In this document: positions 9,784-18,364 of the stretch, piece by piece
Layout: each line of letters opens with the position of its first letter
Position numbering within the stretch: position 1 is the stretch's first letter
DNA from: Pollutimonas subterranea
GTDB lineage: Bacteria > Pseudomonadota > Gammaproteobacteria > Burkholderiales > Burkholderiaceae_B
Length of the DNA: 64,000 bases
Reading direction: 5' to 3'
Assembly: GCF_002849655.1 (NCBI RefSeq)
Contig: NZ_PDNW01000014.1
Span: forward strand, 1-64,000
Program-made: the position numbers and the translations under genes
Notes under the pieces: generated by a model
Seen by the model: only the letters and a program-made list of their open reading frames with translations
Databases searched by the model: none
Told to the model about the DNA's origin: nothing

Positions 9784-9789
9784 TATAAT
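9784..9789 (+). promoter_or_regulatory. Candidate -10 box ahead of the cytochrome oxidase operon
   Basis: A perfect TATAAT lies about 155 bp before coxB. No good -35 hexamer sits at the ideal distance, so the promoter call is tentative. The rest of the 258-bp gap holds nothing recognised. Confidence 0.35.
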
Positions 9790-9942
9790 TCCGCGGTCTA
9801 TAGGTGATTCGAGCAGGTATTACCCAAGTACAACATTTTAAACCTGCCGTTCAATAATTGTGTGTTCGTTCCGTGTTTTCCCGGTCATGAGGTTTGATCA
9901 AAGTCAACATTCGTCCAGAACACGTCGTATTTCGAGGTCAGC

Positions 9943-11100
9943 ATGAAGAAGTTGAGAGGGTTACTGGGCACTGGCGCATTGCTAACGGCGTGCGCTGCCG
10001 GTGCGCAGGTCAAGGACATGCCGGGAGGCCCTAGGGTCAATCAGCTCAATCTCCACGAGGGGGTAACGCAGATCGCGCAGGAAATCATGTGGATACACTG
10101 GATGATGCTCATCATCTGTGCCGTGATTTTCGTAGGCGTGTTCGGAGTCATGTTCTACTCCATCTTCATGCACCGCAAATCGCGCGGCGCCGTGCCCGCC
10201 AAGTTCCACGAGCACGTAGGCATTGAAGTCGCCTGGACAGTCATCCCATTCATTATCGTGATCGCCATGGCGCTGCCTGCCACGCGCACGGTCGTGGCCA
10301 TGAAAGACACCAGCAGCTCAGACCTCACTATCAAGGTAACGGGCTATCAATGGAAATGGGGCTACGAGTACATCGACGGACCTGCCCAGGGCGTCAAGTT
10401 CCTGTCCAACCTGGCTACTCCGCGCGACCAGATTGAAGGCAGAGCTCCACGCACTGACCTTTACCTGATGGAAGTCGACAATCACGTTGTCGTGCCCGTC
10501 GATAAAAAAGTACGCATTGTCCTTACCGCCAACGACGTCATTCACTCGTGGATGATTCCTGACTTCGGCGTCAAGCAAGATGCAATGCCCGGCTTCCTGC
10601 GTGACACATGGTTCCGCGCCGAAAAAATCGGTACCTACCGTGGCCAATGCGCCGAACTCTGCGGTAAAGATCACGCTTTCATGCCTATTGTCGTCGACGT
10701 CGTTTCGCAAGCCGATTACGAAGCATGGGCAGCCGAACAGAAGAAAGCAATGGCTTCGGCCGCCGATGATCCAAACAAAGAGTGGACCAAAGAAGAACTC
10801 GTAGCTCGTGGTGAACAGGTTTACACTGCAAACTGCGTAGCCTGTCACCAGGCAACAGGAAAGGGCCTTCCTGGCACATTCCCTGCACTCGACGGTAGCC
10901 AGCAAGTGCTTGGACCCATGAAAGATCAAATCCTCACCGTGCTCAATGGGCATCCCGGCACCGCTATGGCGGCCTTCCGCGATCAGTTGAACGATGTCGA
11001 AATCGCCGCTGTCATTAGCTATTCCCGCAATTCCTGGGGCAATGCCGGTAAAGGTCAAGATCCCGTCGTTCAACCTGCCAACGTCAAGGCCTTGCGCTAA
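9943..11100 (+). CDS. coxB: Cytochrome c oxidase subunit II with fused cytochrome c domain (caa3-like)
   Basis: Carries electrons from cytochrome c to the oxidase core. An N-terminal signal peptide and two membrane helices (about residues 50-75 and 95-120) precede the periplasmic cupredoxin domain with QWKWGYEY at 126 and CuA ligands H201, C236, C240, H244 and M247 (CAELCGKDHAFM). A C-terminal extension holds a haem c site C298-VAC-H302, so this 385-residue protein is the form with its own cytochrome c domain. First gene of the ctaD-ctaE block. Confidence 0.95.
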   Translation: MKKLRGLLGTGALLTACAAGAQVKDMPGGPRVNQLNLHEGVTQIAQEIMWIHWMMLIICAVIFVGVFGVMFYSIFMHRKSRGAVPAKFHEHVGIEVAWTVIPFIIVIAMALPATRTVVAMKDTSSSDLTIKVTGYQWKWGYEYIDGPAQGVKFLSNLATPRDQIEGRAPRTDLYLMEVDNHVVVPVDKKVRIVLTANDVIHSWMIPDFGVKQDAMPGFLRDTWFRAEKIGTYRGQCAELCGKDHAFMPIVVDVVSQADYEAWAAEQKKAMASAADDPNKEWTKEELVARGEQVYTANCVACHQATGKGLPGTFPALDGSQQVLGPMKDQILTVLNGHPGTAMAAFRDQLNDVEIAAVISYSRNSWGNAGKGQDPVVQPANVKALR

Positions 11101-11185
11101 GCCGACAGCACGTTACAGACACATTCGAATGTTTTTACCGGATATCCGTCATACGGCATCCGGTTGAGTAGGAAGGAGTTCCACC

Positions 11186-12784
11186 ATGAGCAGCGTTACT
11201 GCCGATCACGTCCCAGCCAGCCACGGCCACGACGACCACGACCACAGGCCACACGGATGGCGGCGCTGGTTGTTTGCCACCAACCATAAAGACATCGGTA
11301 CCATGTACCTGCTCTTTTCGTTCATCATGCTGCTGGAAGGCGGCGTGCTGGCGCTATTGGTACGTACAGAATTGTTCTCGCCCGGCTTGCAGTTCTTCCA
11401 GCCAGAACTTTTCAACCAGTTCACCACCATGCACGGCCTGATCATGATTTTCGGCGCCATCATGCCGGCGTTCGTGGGCTTTGCCAACTGGATGATTCCA
11501 CTGCAAATCGGCGCGTCCGATATGGCTTTTGCCCGCATGAACAACTTCAGCTTCTGGTTGCTGCCCATCGGCGCCATCCTGATGACCGGCTCGTTCTTCG
11601 TGCCAGGCGGCGCCAATGCCGCAGGCTGGACCATGTATGCGCCCCTGTCGCTGCAAATGGGTCCCGGCATGGACTTCACCATTTTTGCCGTGCACATCCT
11701 GGGCGCTTCGTCCATCATGGGCGCCATCAATATCGTGGTCACCATCCTGAACATGCGCGCTCCCGGCATGACGCTGATGAAGATGCCCCTGTTCTGCTGG
11801 ACCTGGCTGATCACCGCTTACCTGCTTATCGCCGTGATGCCGGTACTGGCCGCAGCGGTCACCATGCTGCTTACCGACCGTCACTTCGGCACCGCCTTCT
11901 TTAACGCCGCCGCCGGCGGTGACCCGGTCCTGTATCAGCACGTATTCTGGTTCTTCGGCCACCCCGAGGTCTACATCATGATCTTGCCGGCCTTTGGTAT
12001 CGTGTCGGCAGTCGTACCCGCGTTCGCCCGCAAGCAGTTGTTCGGTTATGCCTCGATGGTGTACGCGACGGCAGCCATTGCCATTCTGTCCTTCCTGGTA
12101 TGGGCTCACCACATGTTCGCCACCGGCATGCCGGTTACCGGACAGCTGTACTTCATGTACGCCACCATGCTGATCTCCATTCCCACGGGCGTGAAGGTGT
12201 TCAACTGGGTAGCCACCATGTGGCGCGGCTCCATGACGTTCGAAACGCCCATGCTGTTCGCCATCGGCTTTATCTTCGTATTCACGATCGGCGGCTTTAC
12301 CGGCCTGATCCTGGCGGTTGCGCCTATCGATATTGCTGTCCATGACACCTACTATGTTATCGCGCACTTCCATTATGTGATGGTGGCCGGATCGCTGTTT
12401 GGGATGTTCGCCGGGGCTTACTACTGGATGCCGAAGTGGACGGGCCGCATGTACAACGAAAAACTGGGCAAACTGCACTTCTGGTCCAGCATGATTTCGT
12501 TCAACATTACCTTCTTCCCCATGCACTTCCTGGGGTTGGCTGGAATGCCGCGCCGTTATGCCGATTACTCCGCGCAGTTTACCGACTTCAACCAGATCGC
12601 AACGATCGGCGCCTTCTGGTTCGGGCTGTCGCAGCTGATATTCCTGTACGTCATTCTCCGGTCGTATGCCGGACACGGAAAGCCTGCCCCGGCCAAGCCC
12701 TGGGAAGGCGCAACGGGCCTGGAATGGACCGTGCCTTCACCCGCACCCTTCCATACCTTTGTTGTCCCCCCCGTAGTCAAGTAA
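11186..12784 (+). CDS. ctaD: Cytochrome c oxidase subunit I
   Basis: The haem a/a3-CuB catalytic subunit that reduces O2 and pumps protons. The 532 residues contain the twelve-helix core with WFFGHPEVYIMILP, which carries the CuB histidine and cross-linked tyrosine, and HDTYYVIAHFHYV with the haem ligands. A short histidine-rich N-terminus (SHGHDDHDHRPHG) is typical of proteobacterial sequences. A ribosome site GGAAGGAG lies before the ATG. Confidence 0.97.
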   Translation: MSSVTADHVPASHGHDDHDHRPHGWRRWLFATNHKDIGTMYLLFSFIMLLEGGVLALLVRTELFSPGLQFFQPELFNQFTTMHGLIMIFGAIMPAFVGFANWMIPLQIGASDMAFARMNNFSFWLLPIGAILMTGSFFVPGGANAAGWTMYAPLSLQMGPGMDFTIFAVHILGASSIMGAINIVVTILNMRAPGMTLMKMPLFCWTWLITAYLLIAVMPVLAAAVTMLLTDRHFGTAFFNAAAGGDPVLYQHVFWFFGHPEVYIMILPAFGIVSAVVPAFARKQLFGYASMVYATAAIAILSFLVWAHHMFATGMPVTGQLYFMYATMLISIPTGVKVFNWVATMWRGSMTFETPMLFAIGFIFVFTIGGFTGLILAVAPIDIAVHDTYYVIAHFHYVMVAGSLFGMFAGAYYWMPKWTGRMYNEKLGKLHFWSSMISFNITFFPMHFLGLAGMPRRYADYSAQFTDFNQIATIGAFWFGLSQLIFLYVILRSYAGHGKPAPAKPWEGATGLEWTVPSPAPFHTFVVPPVVK

Positions 12785-12793
12785 GGTAATTTA

Positions 12794-12907
12794 ATGACAC
12801 CCGAACAACGCCGGAAGAACCGCCGCACCGCTATCGTGCTTATCGTCATTGTGCTGGCGATCGTGGCGTGGACCTTCTGGCGCAGCGGGTCCCTGGGTGG
12901 AGGCTAG
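12794..12907 (+). CDS. Cytochrome oxidase small assembly protein
   Basis: A 37-residue single-span membrane protein, MTPEQRRKNRRTAIVLIVIV..., with a basic N-terminus, one helix (about 13-28) and a short glycine tail. Such tiny genes sit between ctaD and the assembly genes in many Burkholderiales and are named small assembly proteins on context. It begins 9 bp after ctaD and ends 6 bp before the DUF2970 gene. It is usually followed by ctaG, which is missing here. Confidence 0.8.
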   Translation: MTPEQRRKNRRTAIVLIVIVLAIVAWTFWRSGSLGGG

Positions 12908-12913
12908 CCCGGT

Positions 12914-13138
12914 ATGACTCGAGACATTCACGAACTTTCCCGGCGCAAGCTCAATTTCTTCCAGACACTGAAGGCCGTGGCCTGGGGATTTTTTGGCGTG
13001 CGCAAGGGCAAGGGCTACACCGAAGACATTTCCAAGCTCAACCCGGTGCATCTGATTCTGGCCGGCGTGCTGGCAGCCATAGTATTCGTTGTGGCATTGA
13101 TCATGGCTGCCCGGTGGTTTATTTCCTATTTGACCTAG
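12914..13138 (+). CDS. DUF2970 membrane protein of the oxidase operon
   Basis: A 74-residue protein with a charged N-terminus containing a conserved-looking FFQTLKAVAWGFFGVRKGKGY, then one hydrophobic helix (about 46-70). DUF2970 genes are found in betaproteobacterial cox operons between ctaG and subunit III. The function is unknown, presumably oxidase assembly. GGAGG at 12899-12903 serves as ribosome site. Confidence 0.85.
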   Translation: MTRDIHELSRRKLNFFQTLKAVAWGFFGVRKGKGYTEDISKLNPVHLILAGVLAAIVFVVALIMAARWFISYLT

Positions 13139-13174
13139 CATTTTCAATTTAATAATTCGCATCAGGAGAACACC

Positions 13175-14050
13175 ATGAGTGCAAGTCACTTGGCTCAGGG
13201 CAACGAGGCACCTTACTACTACGTGCCTGCCGATTCAGTACATCCCGTACGCGCAAGTTTCTGCTTGCTGCTGGCTCTGGTGGGTGCCGCCTTCTGGATC
13301 AATAGCTACGAAGTGGGTTTCTGGCTGTGCATTGCCGGTATTCTTGGCCTGTTCGTGGTACTGTTCGGCTGGTTCGGCGACGCCATTCGCGAATCCGAAG
13401 GTGGAATGAACAACGCTCGCGTCGATCACTCCTACCGCTGGAGCATGGCTTGGTTCATCTTCTCTGAAGTCATGTTCTTTGGCGCATTCTTCGGTGCCCT
13501 CTGGTACACCCGCGAAGTCACCACACCGTGGCTCAGCAATATCGACCACCAGACATTGCTATGGCCGAACTTCTCCGGCACGTGGCCTAATTTGGGACCA
13601 GCTGGCGTTGTACCGGAATTCAAGACCGTGGGGCCTTTCTGGTTGCCTACAATCAATACGGCGCTGCTGCTGACGTCCGGCCTGACCCTGACTATTGCCC
13701 ACCATGCCTTGCGCGCAAGCCATCGCGGCAAAGCAATTTTCTGGACCGCACTCACCGTCATACTGGGCTTTACGTTCGTCGGAGTTCAGAGCTACGAGTA
13801 CATTCACGCTTACCGCGACTTGAACCTGCGTTTCGATTCCGGCGCGTACGGCTCGCTGTTCTACATGCTTACCGGTTTCCACGGTTTCCACGTCATACTG
13901 GGCGCCACATTCCTGACTGTGATCCTGTTCCGTCTCATCAAGGGGCACTTCACCGCCTCGCATCACTTCGGGTTTGAAGGCGCGGCATGGTACTGGCACT
14001 TTGTCGACGTGGTTTGGCTGGGCTTGTACTTGTTCGTATACTGGTTCTAG
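13175..14050 (+). CDS. ctaE: Cytochrome c oxidase subunit III
   Basis: A 291-residue integral membrane protein with seven predicted helices that stabilises subunit I and binds lipid. Typical segments are RWSMAWFIFSEVMFFGAFF, the family signature FHGFHVILGATFL, and the end EGAAWYWHFVDVVWLGLYL. It has a ribosome site (CAGGAGAACACC) and is the last gene before a terminator hairpin at 14069. Confidence 0.97.
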   Translation: MSASHLAQGNEAPYYYVPADSVHPVRASFCLLLALVGAAFWINSYEVGFWLCIAGILGLFVVLFGWFGDAIRESEGGMNNARVDHSYRWSMAWFIFSEVMFFGAFFGALWYTREVTTPWLSNIDHQTLLWPNFSGTWPNLGPAGVVPEFKTVGPFWLPTINTALLLTSGLTLTIAHHALRASHRGKAIFWTALTVILGFTFVGVQSYEYIHAYRDLNLRFDSGAYGSLFYMLTGFHGFHVILGATFLTVILFRLIKGHFTASHHFGFEGAAWYWHFVDVVWLGLYLFVYWF

Positions 14051-14068
14051 ACAGTAACGATGTCCGTT

Positions 14069-14099
14069 AAAAAAAGGCTGGCATTGCCGGCCTTTTTTC
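14069..14099 (+). terminator. Rho-independent terminator of the coxB-ctaE operon
   Basis: AAGGCTGGC and GCCGGCCTT form a nine-pair stem (one G-T pair) around ATT, followed by a run of six T and preceded by a run of A. It lies 19 bp after the ctaE stop and could also stop transcription from the opposing small gene. Confidence 0.85.
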
Positions 14100-14127
14100 T
14101 GGAATGGCGGTTCGTGCCCGCCAGCGG

Positions 14128-14334
14128 CTAGCCGGCGGCTATGCCGGTGCTTTGAATCCAGCCCATATGATGGGCGAACAGCACGAACAGGAACAATGCT
14201 ATCGACAGCCCGATGCGTATTGTTAACGCGTTTACGGTACGATTGGTTCCGCCTTTGTCGCGCATGAGATAGAAAAGCGCTGACGCCAGACTTCCTAAAA
14301 TACCCAGGAACGCCAGGATTACTACAAAACGCAT
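14128..14334 (-). CDS. Twin-transmembrane small protein (DUF2909-like)
   Basis: A 68-residue protein with two hydrophobic helices (about residues 1-22 and 38-58) separated by RDKGGTNRTVNALTIR. The start at 14334 follows GGAGGGTAAA; a longer reading from 14370 has no ribosome site and would overlap the SURF1 start. Similar proteins occur beside oxidase assembly genes in Burkholderiales. Function unknown. It is transcribed against its neighbours, and its start is 34 bp from the divergent SURF1 gene. Confidence 0.75.
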   Translation of the reverse strand: MRFVVILAFLGILGSLASALFYLMRDKGGTNRTVNALTIRIGLSIALFLFVLFAHHMGWIQSTGIAAG

Positions 14335-14368
14335 TTTACCCTCCGCTGAAAGTAGAATTATTGCAGAC

Positions 14369-15178
14369 ATGGCTCGCTCTCACACAGGTTTTCGTATTGT
14401 TGCCGCATTAATTCTGCTGGGCATCATGGCGGTTGTGTTCACGTCGCTGGGCAATTGGCAACTGGACCGGGCCGCCGAACGTGAAACCATCAAGGCTGCC
14501 ATACAAACCGGTCGCAGCACGCCCGCCTTGCACCTTGATGCCGGCACGCCCGCCAAGGAACTTATGCCATGGCGCCCGGCCGCCGCGCAAGGCGTGTGGC
14601 TGCATCCACTTACTGTACTCCTCGAGAATCGCAACTACCAGGGCCAGCCGGGTTATTGGGTGGCCACGCCGCTGCTGGTCGATGAACGAAGTAATTCCGC
14701 CGTCCTGGTACTGCGCGGCTGGATGCCCCGGCCCATGCGCCCAGGTGTAGCCATGCCGGTCGTCCCAACCCCAGGGGGCCTGCAAAACGTAAGCGGCCAA
14801 CTGCTTGAACGCGTACCGCGTCTTTTTGAGTTAATGTCTTTGTCAAAGGACGATGGCAGCCAATTGCCGTCCGCCCTGCCCGATGCTGCAACACCCGTGC
14901 CGAAAGTCCAGAACCTGGATATTGACACCTATGGCAAGGCGACCGGCTTGAGGTTTTTGCCGACAGTCCTGGCCCAGGCCGGCGAATCCGGGGCGGTTGC
15001 TGCCGATGCACAGTCCGGCACACCATTGCAGCACGAATGGCCAGAGCCGTCACTGGATTCTGACAAGAATCGCGGCTATGCGCTGCAGTGGTTTGGCTTT
15101 GCCGCCATTGCCGCCGGCGCCTGGCTTGTTATTGCGTGGCGCGCCTTGCGCCGAAAGATTAAGCTTCCGACCTTGTAA
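14369..15178 (+). CDS. SURF1-family cytochrome oxidase assembly protein
   Basis: A 269-residue inner-membrane protein with two helices flanking a periplasmic domain. The first helix is followed by the family motif LGNWQLDRAAER; the second lies near the end (FGFAAIAAGAWLVIAW). SURF1 proteins help insert haem a into subunit I. The position between the structural operon and ctaA supports this. Confidence 0.9.
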   Translation: MARSHTGFRIVAALILLGIMAVVFTSLGNWQLDRAAERETIKAAIQTGRSTPALHLDAGTPAKELMPWRPAAAQGVWLHPLTVLLENRNYQGQPGYWVATPLLVDERSNSAVLVLRGWMPRPMRPGVAMPVVPTPGGLQNVSGQLLERVPRLFELMSLSKDDGSQLPSALPDAATPVPKVQNLDIDTYGKATGLRFLPTVLAQAGESGAVAADAQSGTPLQHEWPEPSLDSDKNRGYALQWFGFAAIAAGAWLVIAWRALRRKIKLPTL

Positions 15179-15187
15179 GGAAACATT

Positions 15188-15832
15188 GTGGTCAGCCCTA
15201 CTGAAGTTCCATCCAAAGAGCCCTCCCGACTCCGGTCAAAGGCACCCTTATTCGCCATACTCGCACTCTGCTTGGCGCCACTGGTTTTGGCCTTGCTGGC
15301 GTATTATGTGCCGGCCCTCGGGCTGCGACCAGAGGAGTCCAGTGCCTATGGTGAACTGATACAACCGCAACGGCCCATGCCCGAAACGGCTGCATTGCCG
15401 CTCACCACGCTGGACGGCCAGCCCGCCGACCTGAACAGCTTGCGCGGGAAATGGCTGCTGGTTAGCGCCGACGAGGGCGCCTGCCCGGAATCCTGCGTTG
15501 AAAAGCTGTTCATCTTGCGCAATTCACACGCCAGCCAGGGCAAAAATGTCGAGCGCCTGGCTCGCGTCTGGTTCCTGACCGACGATGCCCCGGTTTCCGA
15601 CCAGATCAAGCAAGCCTATGTGGGTACCCATATGCTGCGCGGCGACCCTGAAAAGCTGGCTGCCTTCCTGGCGCCCCAGGCCAGTGCCGCTGAACGCGAC
15701 GCCGCGCTGAAGGCGCCGATGTGGATTATCGACCCACTGGGCAATCTCATGATGGAATTCCCCGCCGATGCGGATCCGGTTTCAGTACGCGACGACATCC
15801 GGAAATTGATACGCAATTCGCGCATAGGTTGA
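15188..15832 (+). CDS. Sco-like, membrane-anchored oxidase-associated thioredoxin-fold protein
   Basis: A 214-residue protein from a GTG start with AAGGAAACATT upstream. One N-terminal helix (about 20-42) anchors a thioredoxin-like domain with C-x3-C (CPESC), the copper-binding spacing of Sco proteins. Nearby WLLVSADEG and MWIIDPLGNLMMEF resemble Sco folds, but overall it is more divergent than the canonical Sco gene at 17762. Annotated in relatives as a cytochrome oxidase-associated transmembrane protein. Probably works in CuA assembly. Confidence 0.75.
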   Translation: MVSPTEVPSKEPSRLRSKAPLFAILALCLAPLVLALLAYYVPALGLRPEESSAYGELIQPQRPMPETAALPLTTLDGQPADLNSLRGKWLLVSADEGACPESCVEKLFILRNSHASQGKNVERLARVWFLTDDAPVSDQIKQAYVGTHMLRGDPEKLAAFLAPQASAAERDAALKAPMWIIDPLGNLMMEFPADADPVSVRDDIRKLIRNSRIG

Positions 15833-15838
15833 TCAGGC

Positions 15839-16855
15839 ATGCAGGAACGAATTATCAAGCGCTACCGGAAACTAGTATTTTTGACCTGGTTCCTGACGCT
15901 GGACCTGATCATGTTTGGCGCCTTCGTTCGCCTGACTGATTCGGGGCTGGGCTGTCCCGACTGGCCGGGCTGTTATGGAAAGATCACGCCTATCGGTGCC
16001 AGCGGCCATATCGAACAGGCGCTGCAAGCGATGCCGCATGGCGCGGTCAGTTTTTCCAAGGCCTGGATCGAAATGATCCACCGTTATGTCGGTTCCATAC
16101 TCGGCATGATGATTATCGGTATCGTCTACATGGCCTGGCGTTATCGCGCCCAGTTGGGCCATACGCCACGCCTGGCCATTGTGACCTTGATTGCAGTCTG
16201 CATACAGGGTGCATTCGGTGCCTGGACCGTCACGCATCAGCTCATGCCTGTCGTCGTGACCAGCCACTTGCTGGGAGGCATGATACTGCTGGCGCTCATG
16301 ACTTGGCTGGCGGCCCGAGAAAAGCTCCACCAGCCGCTCACCGTGCAGGCACTGCGCTGGCGTCCCTGGATGGTGCTCGGGGTCATGCTGCTATTTATAC
16401 AGATAGCCCTGGGAGGCTGGGTCAGCACCAACTACGCGGCGCTGGCCTGCATGGACTTCCCGAAATGCCATGGGGTATGGGTTCCGCCCATGGACTTTGA
16501 AGGCGGCTACTCGCTGATCCGCGGCCTGGGTCTGCTGCCCTCGGGCGAGTTCATATCCCAGTCCGCCCTCACCGCCATACACTGGGTGCACAGGAACTTC
16601 GCATTCGTCGTGTTTGCCTACCTGGGCATACTCGCAGTAAGAATGCTGGCGGATCCCGGTTTGCGTGGCCCTGCAAAGCTGGTCCTGGCCTTGTTGCTGG
16701 CCCAATTGCTGACAGGGCTGACCACCATTTTCTTTCAGTGGCCGCTCCTGATCGCCGTATTGCATAACGGCGGCGCGGCAGGGCTGGTCCTGGCCTGCGT
16801 CACTCTTCTGGTTCGCCTTTCGCGCGACGACTATAGGGCTAAAATACCAGCATGA
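15839..16855 (+). CDS. ctaA: Haem A synthase (COX15/CtaA family)
   Basis: Oxidises the haem O methyl group to make haem A for the oxidase. The 338-residue protein has eight predicted helices. Haem-ligand histidines lie in [12 protein letters not shown] and [11 protein letters not shown], and the first loop carries the acidic/Cys segment [17 protein letters not shown]. It starts 6 bp after the Sco-like gene and overlaps ctaB by 4 bp, suggesting coupled translation. Confidence 0.95.
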   Translation: MQERIIKRYRKLVFLTWFLTLDLIMFGAFVRLTDSGLGCPDWPGCYGKITPIGASGHIEQALQAMPHGAVSFSKAWIEMIHRYVGSILGMMIIGIVYMAWRYRAQLGHTPRLAIVTLIAVCIQGAFGAWTVTHQLMPVVVTSHLLGGMILLALMTWLAAREKLHQPLTVQALRWRPWMVLGVMLLFIQIALGGWVSTNYAALACMDFPKCHGVWVPPMDFEGGYSLIRGLGLLPSGEFISQSALTAIHWVHRNFAFVVFAYLGILAVRMLADPGLRGPAKLVLALLLAQLLTGLTTIFFQWPLLIAVLHNGGAAGLVLACVTLLVRLSRDDYRAKIPA

Positions 16856-17742
16856 CTTCCGTTCACGCCCCAACGCCCGCCATTTTCCGGCAATACCTTG
16901 TTCTGACCAAGCCTCGCGTCACGCAGCTGGCCGTATTCTGTGCAGTGATAGGCATGTTCCTGGCCAGCCCCGGCCTGCCCGATATGGGCAAGGTCGTGGC
17001 CGGTACCGTGGGCATCTGGTTGCTGGCCGCCGCTGCGTTTGCCGTCAACTGCCTGATCGAGCAGGAAATCGATGCCCGCATGCTGCGCACCGCGCGACGC
17101 GGAACCGCGCGCGGCACGATCAGCAACATGCAGGTGATCATGCTGTCGGGCCTATTGGGCGGGCTGGGCATGCTGGTGCTGTATACCTTGGTCAATCCAT
17201 TGACCATGTGGCTGACCTTCGCCACATTTGTTGGCTACGCCATCATCTACACCATTATCCTCAAGCCGCTCACGCCCCAGAATATCGTCATTGGCGGCTT
17301 GTCCGGCGCCATGCCGCCCGCCCTGGGCTGGGCGGCGGTTGCCAACGCGGTACCGGCCGAGGCATGGGTGCTCGTCCTGATCATTTTCATCTGGACCCCG
17401 CCGCATTTCTGGGCACTGGCCTTGTACCGCAACAACGATTACGCCAAATCCGGCTTGCCCATGCTGCCCGTCACCCATGGCAAGCAGTTCACGCGATTGC
17501 ACATTCTGCTGTACAGCTTTGTGCTGTTTGCCGCCACGCTCCTGCCTTATATCGTGCGCATGAGCGGCCTGGTCTACCTGACGGCTGCCATCATTCTCAG
17601 CGGCATCTTTATCTCGTACGCGTGGCGCCTGCATAAAGAATATTCCGATGAGCTGTCGCGCAAGCTCTTCCGCTTCTCCATCCTGTACTTGGCGCTGCTG
17701 TTTGGCGCGCTGCTGGTCGACCACTGGGTCGCGCTCATCTGA
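16852..17742 (+). CDS. ctaB: Protohaem IX farnesyltransferase (haem O synthase)
   Basis: Attaches a farnesyl group to haem B. The 296-residue UbiA-type membrane protein has the prenyl-diphosphate-binding loop [19 protein letters not shown] and the second loop [21 protein letters not shown], signatures of CtaB/CyoE. ATGA overlap with ctaA; the Sco gene follows 19 bp later. Confidence 0.96.
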   Translation: MTSVHAPTPAIFRQYLVLTKPRVTQLAVFCAVIGMFLASPGLPDMGKVVAGTVGIWLLAAAAFAVNCLIEQEIDARMLRTARRGTARGTISNMQVIMLSGLLGGLGMLVLYTLVNPLTMWLTFATFVGYAIIYTIILKPLTPQNIVIGGLSGAMPPALGWAAVANAVPAEAWVLVLIIFIWTPPHFWALALYRNNDYAKSGLPMLPVTHGKQFTRLHILLYSFVLFAATLLPYIVRMSGLVYLTAAIILSGIFISYAWRLHKEYSDELSRKLFRFSILYLALLFGALLVDHWVALI

Positions 17743-17761
17743 TCCACACCACGAGGTATTC

Positions 17762-18364
17762 ATGTCCAGTTTTTCAAGCAAACGTCGCATTCTCTTGACC
17801 ACCACCGCGGCACTGGCGCTGTCTGCCGCCCTGGCCGGTTGTGGCAAGAAAGAGCTGGTCTTCCAGGGTTCGGACATTAGCGGTACCGCATTGGGCCGCG
17901 ACCTGGACATGATCGACGACAGTGGCAAGCCGCGCACGCTCGATGATTACAAAGGCAAGGTTGCCGTGGTGTTCTTCGGCTTCACCCAATGTCCCGACGT
18001 ATGCCCCACCGCCATGGCGGAACTCTCGGAAACCATGGATCTGCTGGGCGCCGACGCCGCCAAGGTGCAAGTCCTTATGATCAGCGTCGATCCGGCCCGC
18101 GATACGCCCGAAGTGCTGTCCGCCTATGTCAAGGCGTTCAATCCTTCTTTCGTGGGGCTGACGGGCACACAGGAACAGCTCGGCAAAACCGCCAAATCGT
18201 TCAAGGCCTATTACGCCAAGTCGTCGGGCGGCACCGCCGAACAGTACGGCATGGATCACGCCTCGTCGTTCTACATTCTCGACCAAAATGGCGAAGCCCG
18301 TGTACTGGTCAGCGGCAACGCTTCGGCAAAAGACATCGCCAGCGACATCCGGCAATTGCTATAA
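17762..18364 (+). CDS. SCO1/SenC copper chaperone lipoprotein
   Basis: Delivers copper to the CuA site of subunit II or acts as a thiol reductase. The 200-residue protein has a lipoprotein signal ending LAGC (Cys near residue 22) and a thioredoxin fold with FTQCPDVCPTAM, plus a conserved His in YGMDHASSFYIL. The start at 17762 follows CACGAGGTATT; an in-frame upstream ATG lies inside ctaB. Its stop overlaps by 6 bp the stop of the convergent antiporter gene. Confidence 0.93.
   Translation: MSSFSSKRRILLTTTAALALSAALAGCGKKELVFQGSDISGTALGRDLDMIDDSGKPRTLDDYKGKVAVVFFGFTQCPDVCPTAMAELSETMDLLGADAAKVQVLMISVDPARDTPEVLSAYVKAFNPSFVGLTGTQEQLGKTAKSFKAYYAKSSGGTAEQYGMDHASSFYILDQNGEARVLVSGNASAKDIASDIRQLL

Noticed and set aside
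11354-12676. 440-residue open frame opposite ctaD
   Set aside because: Antisense shadow of ctaD with a His/Gly/Gln-rich composition unlike real proteins.
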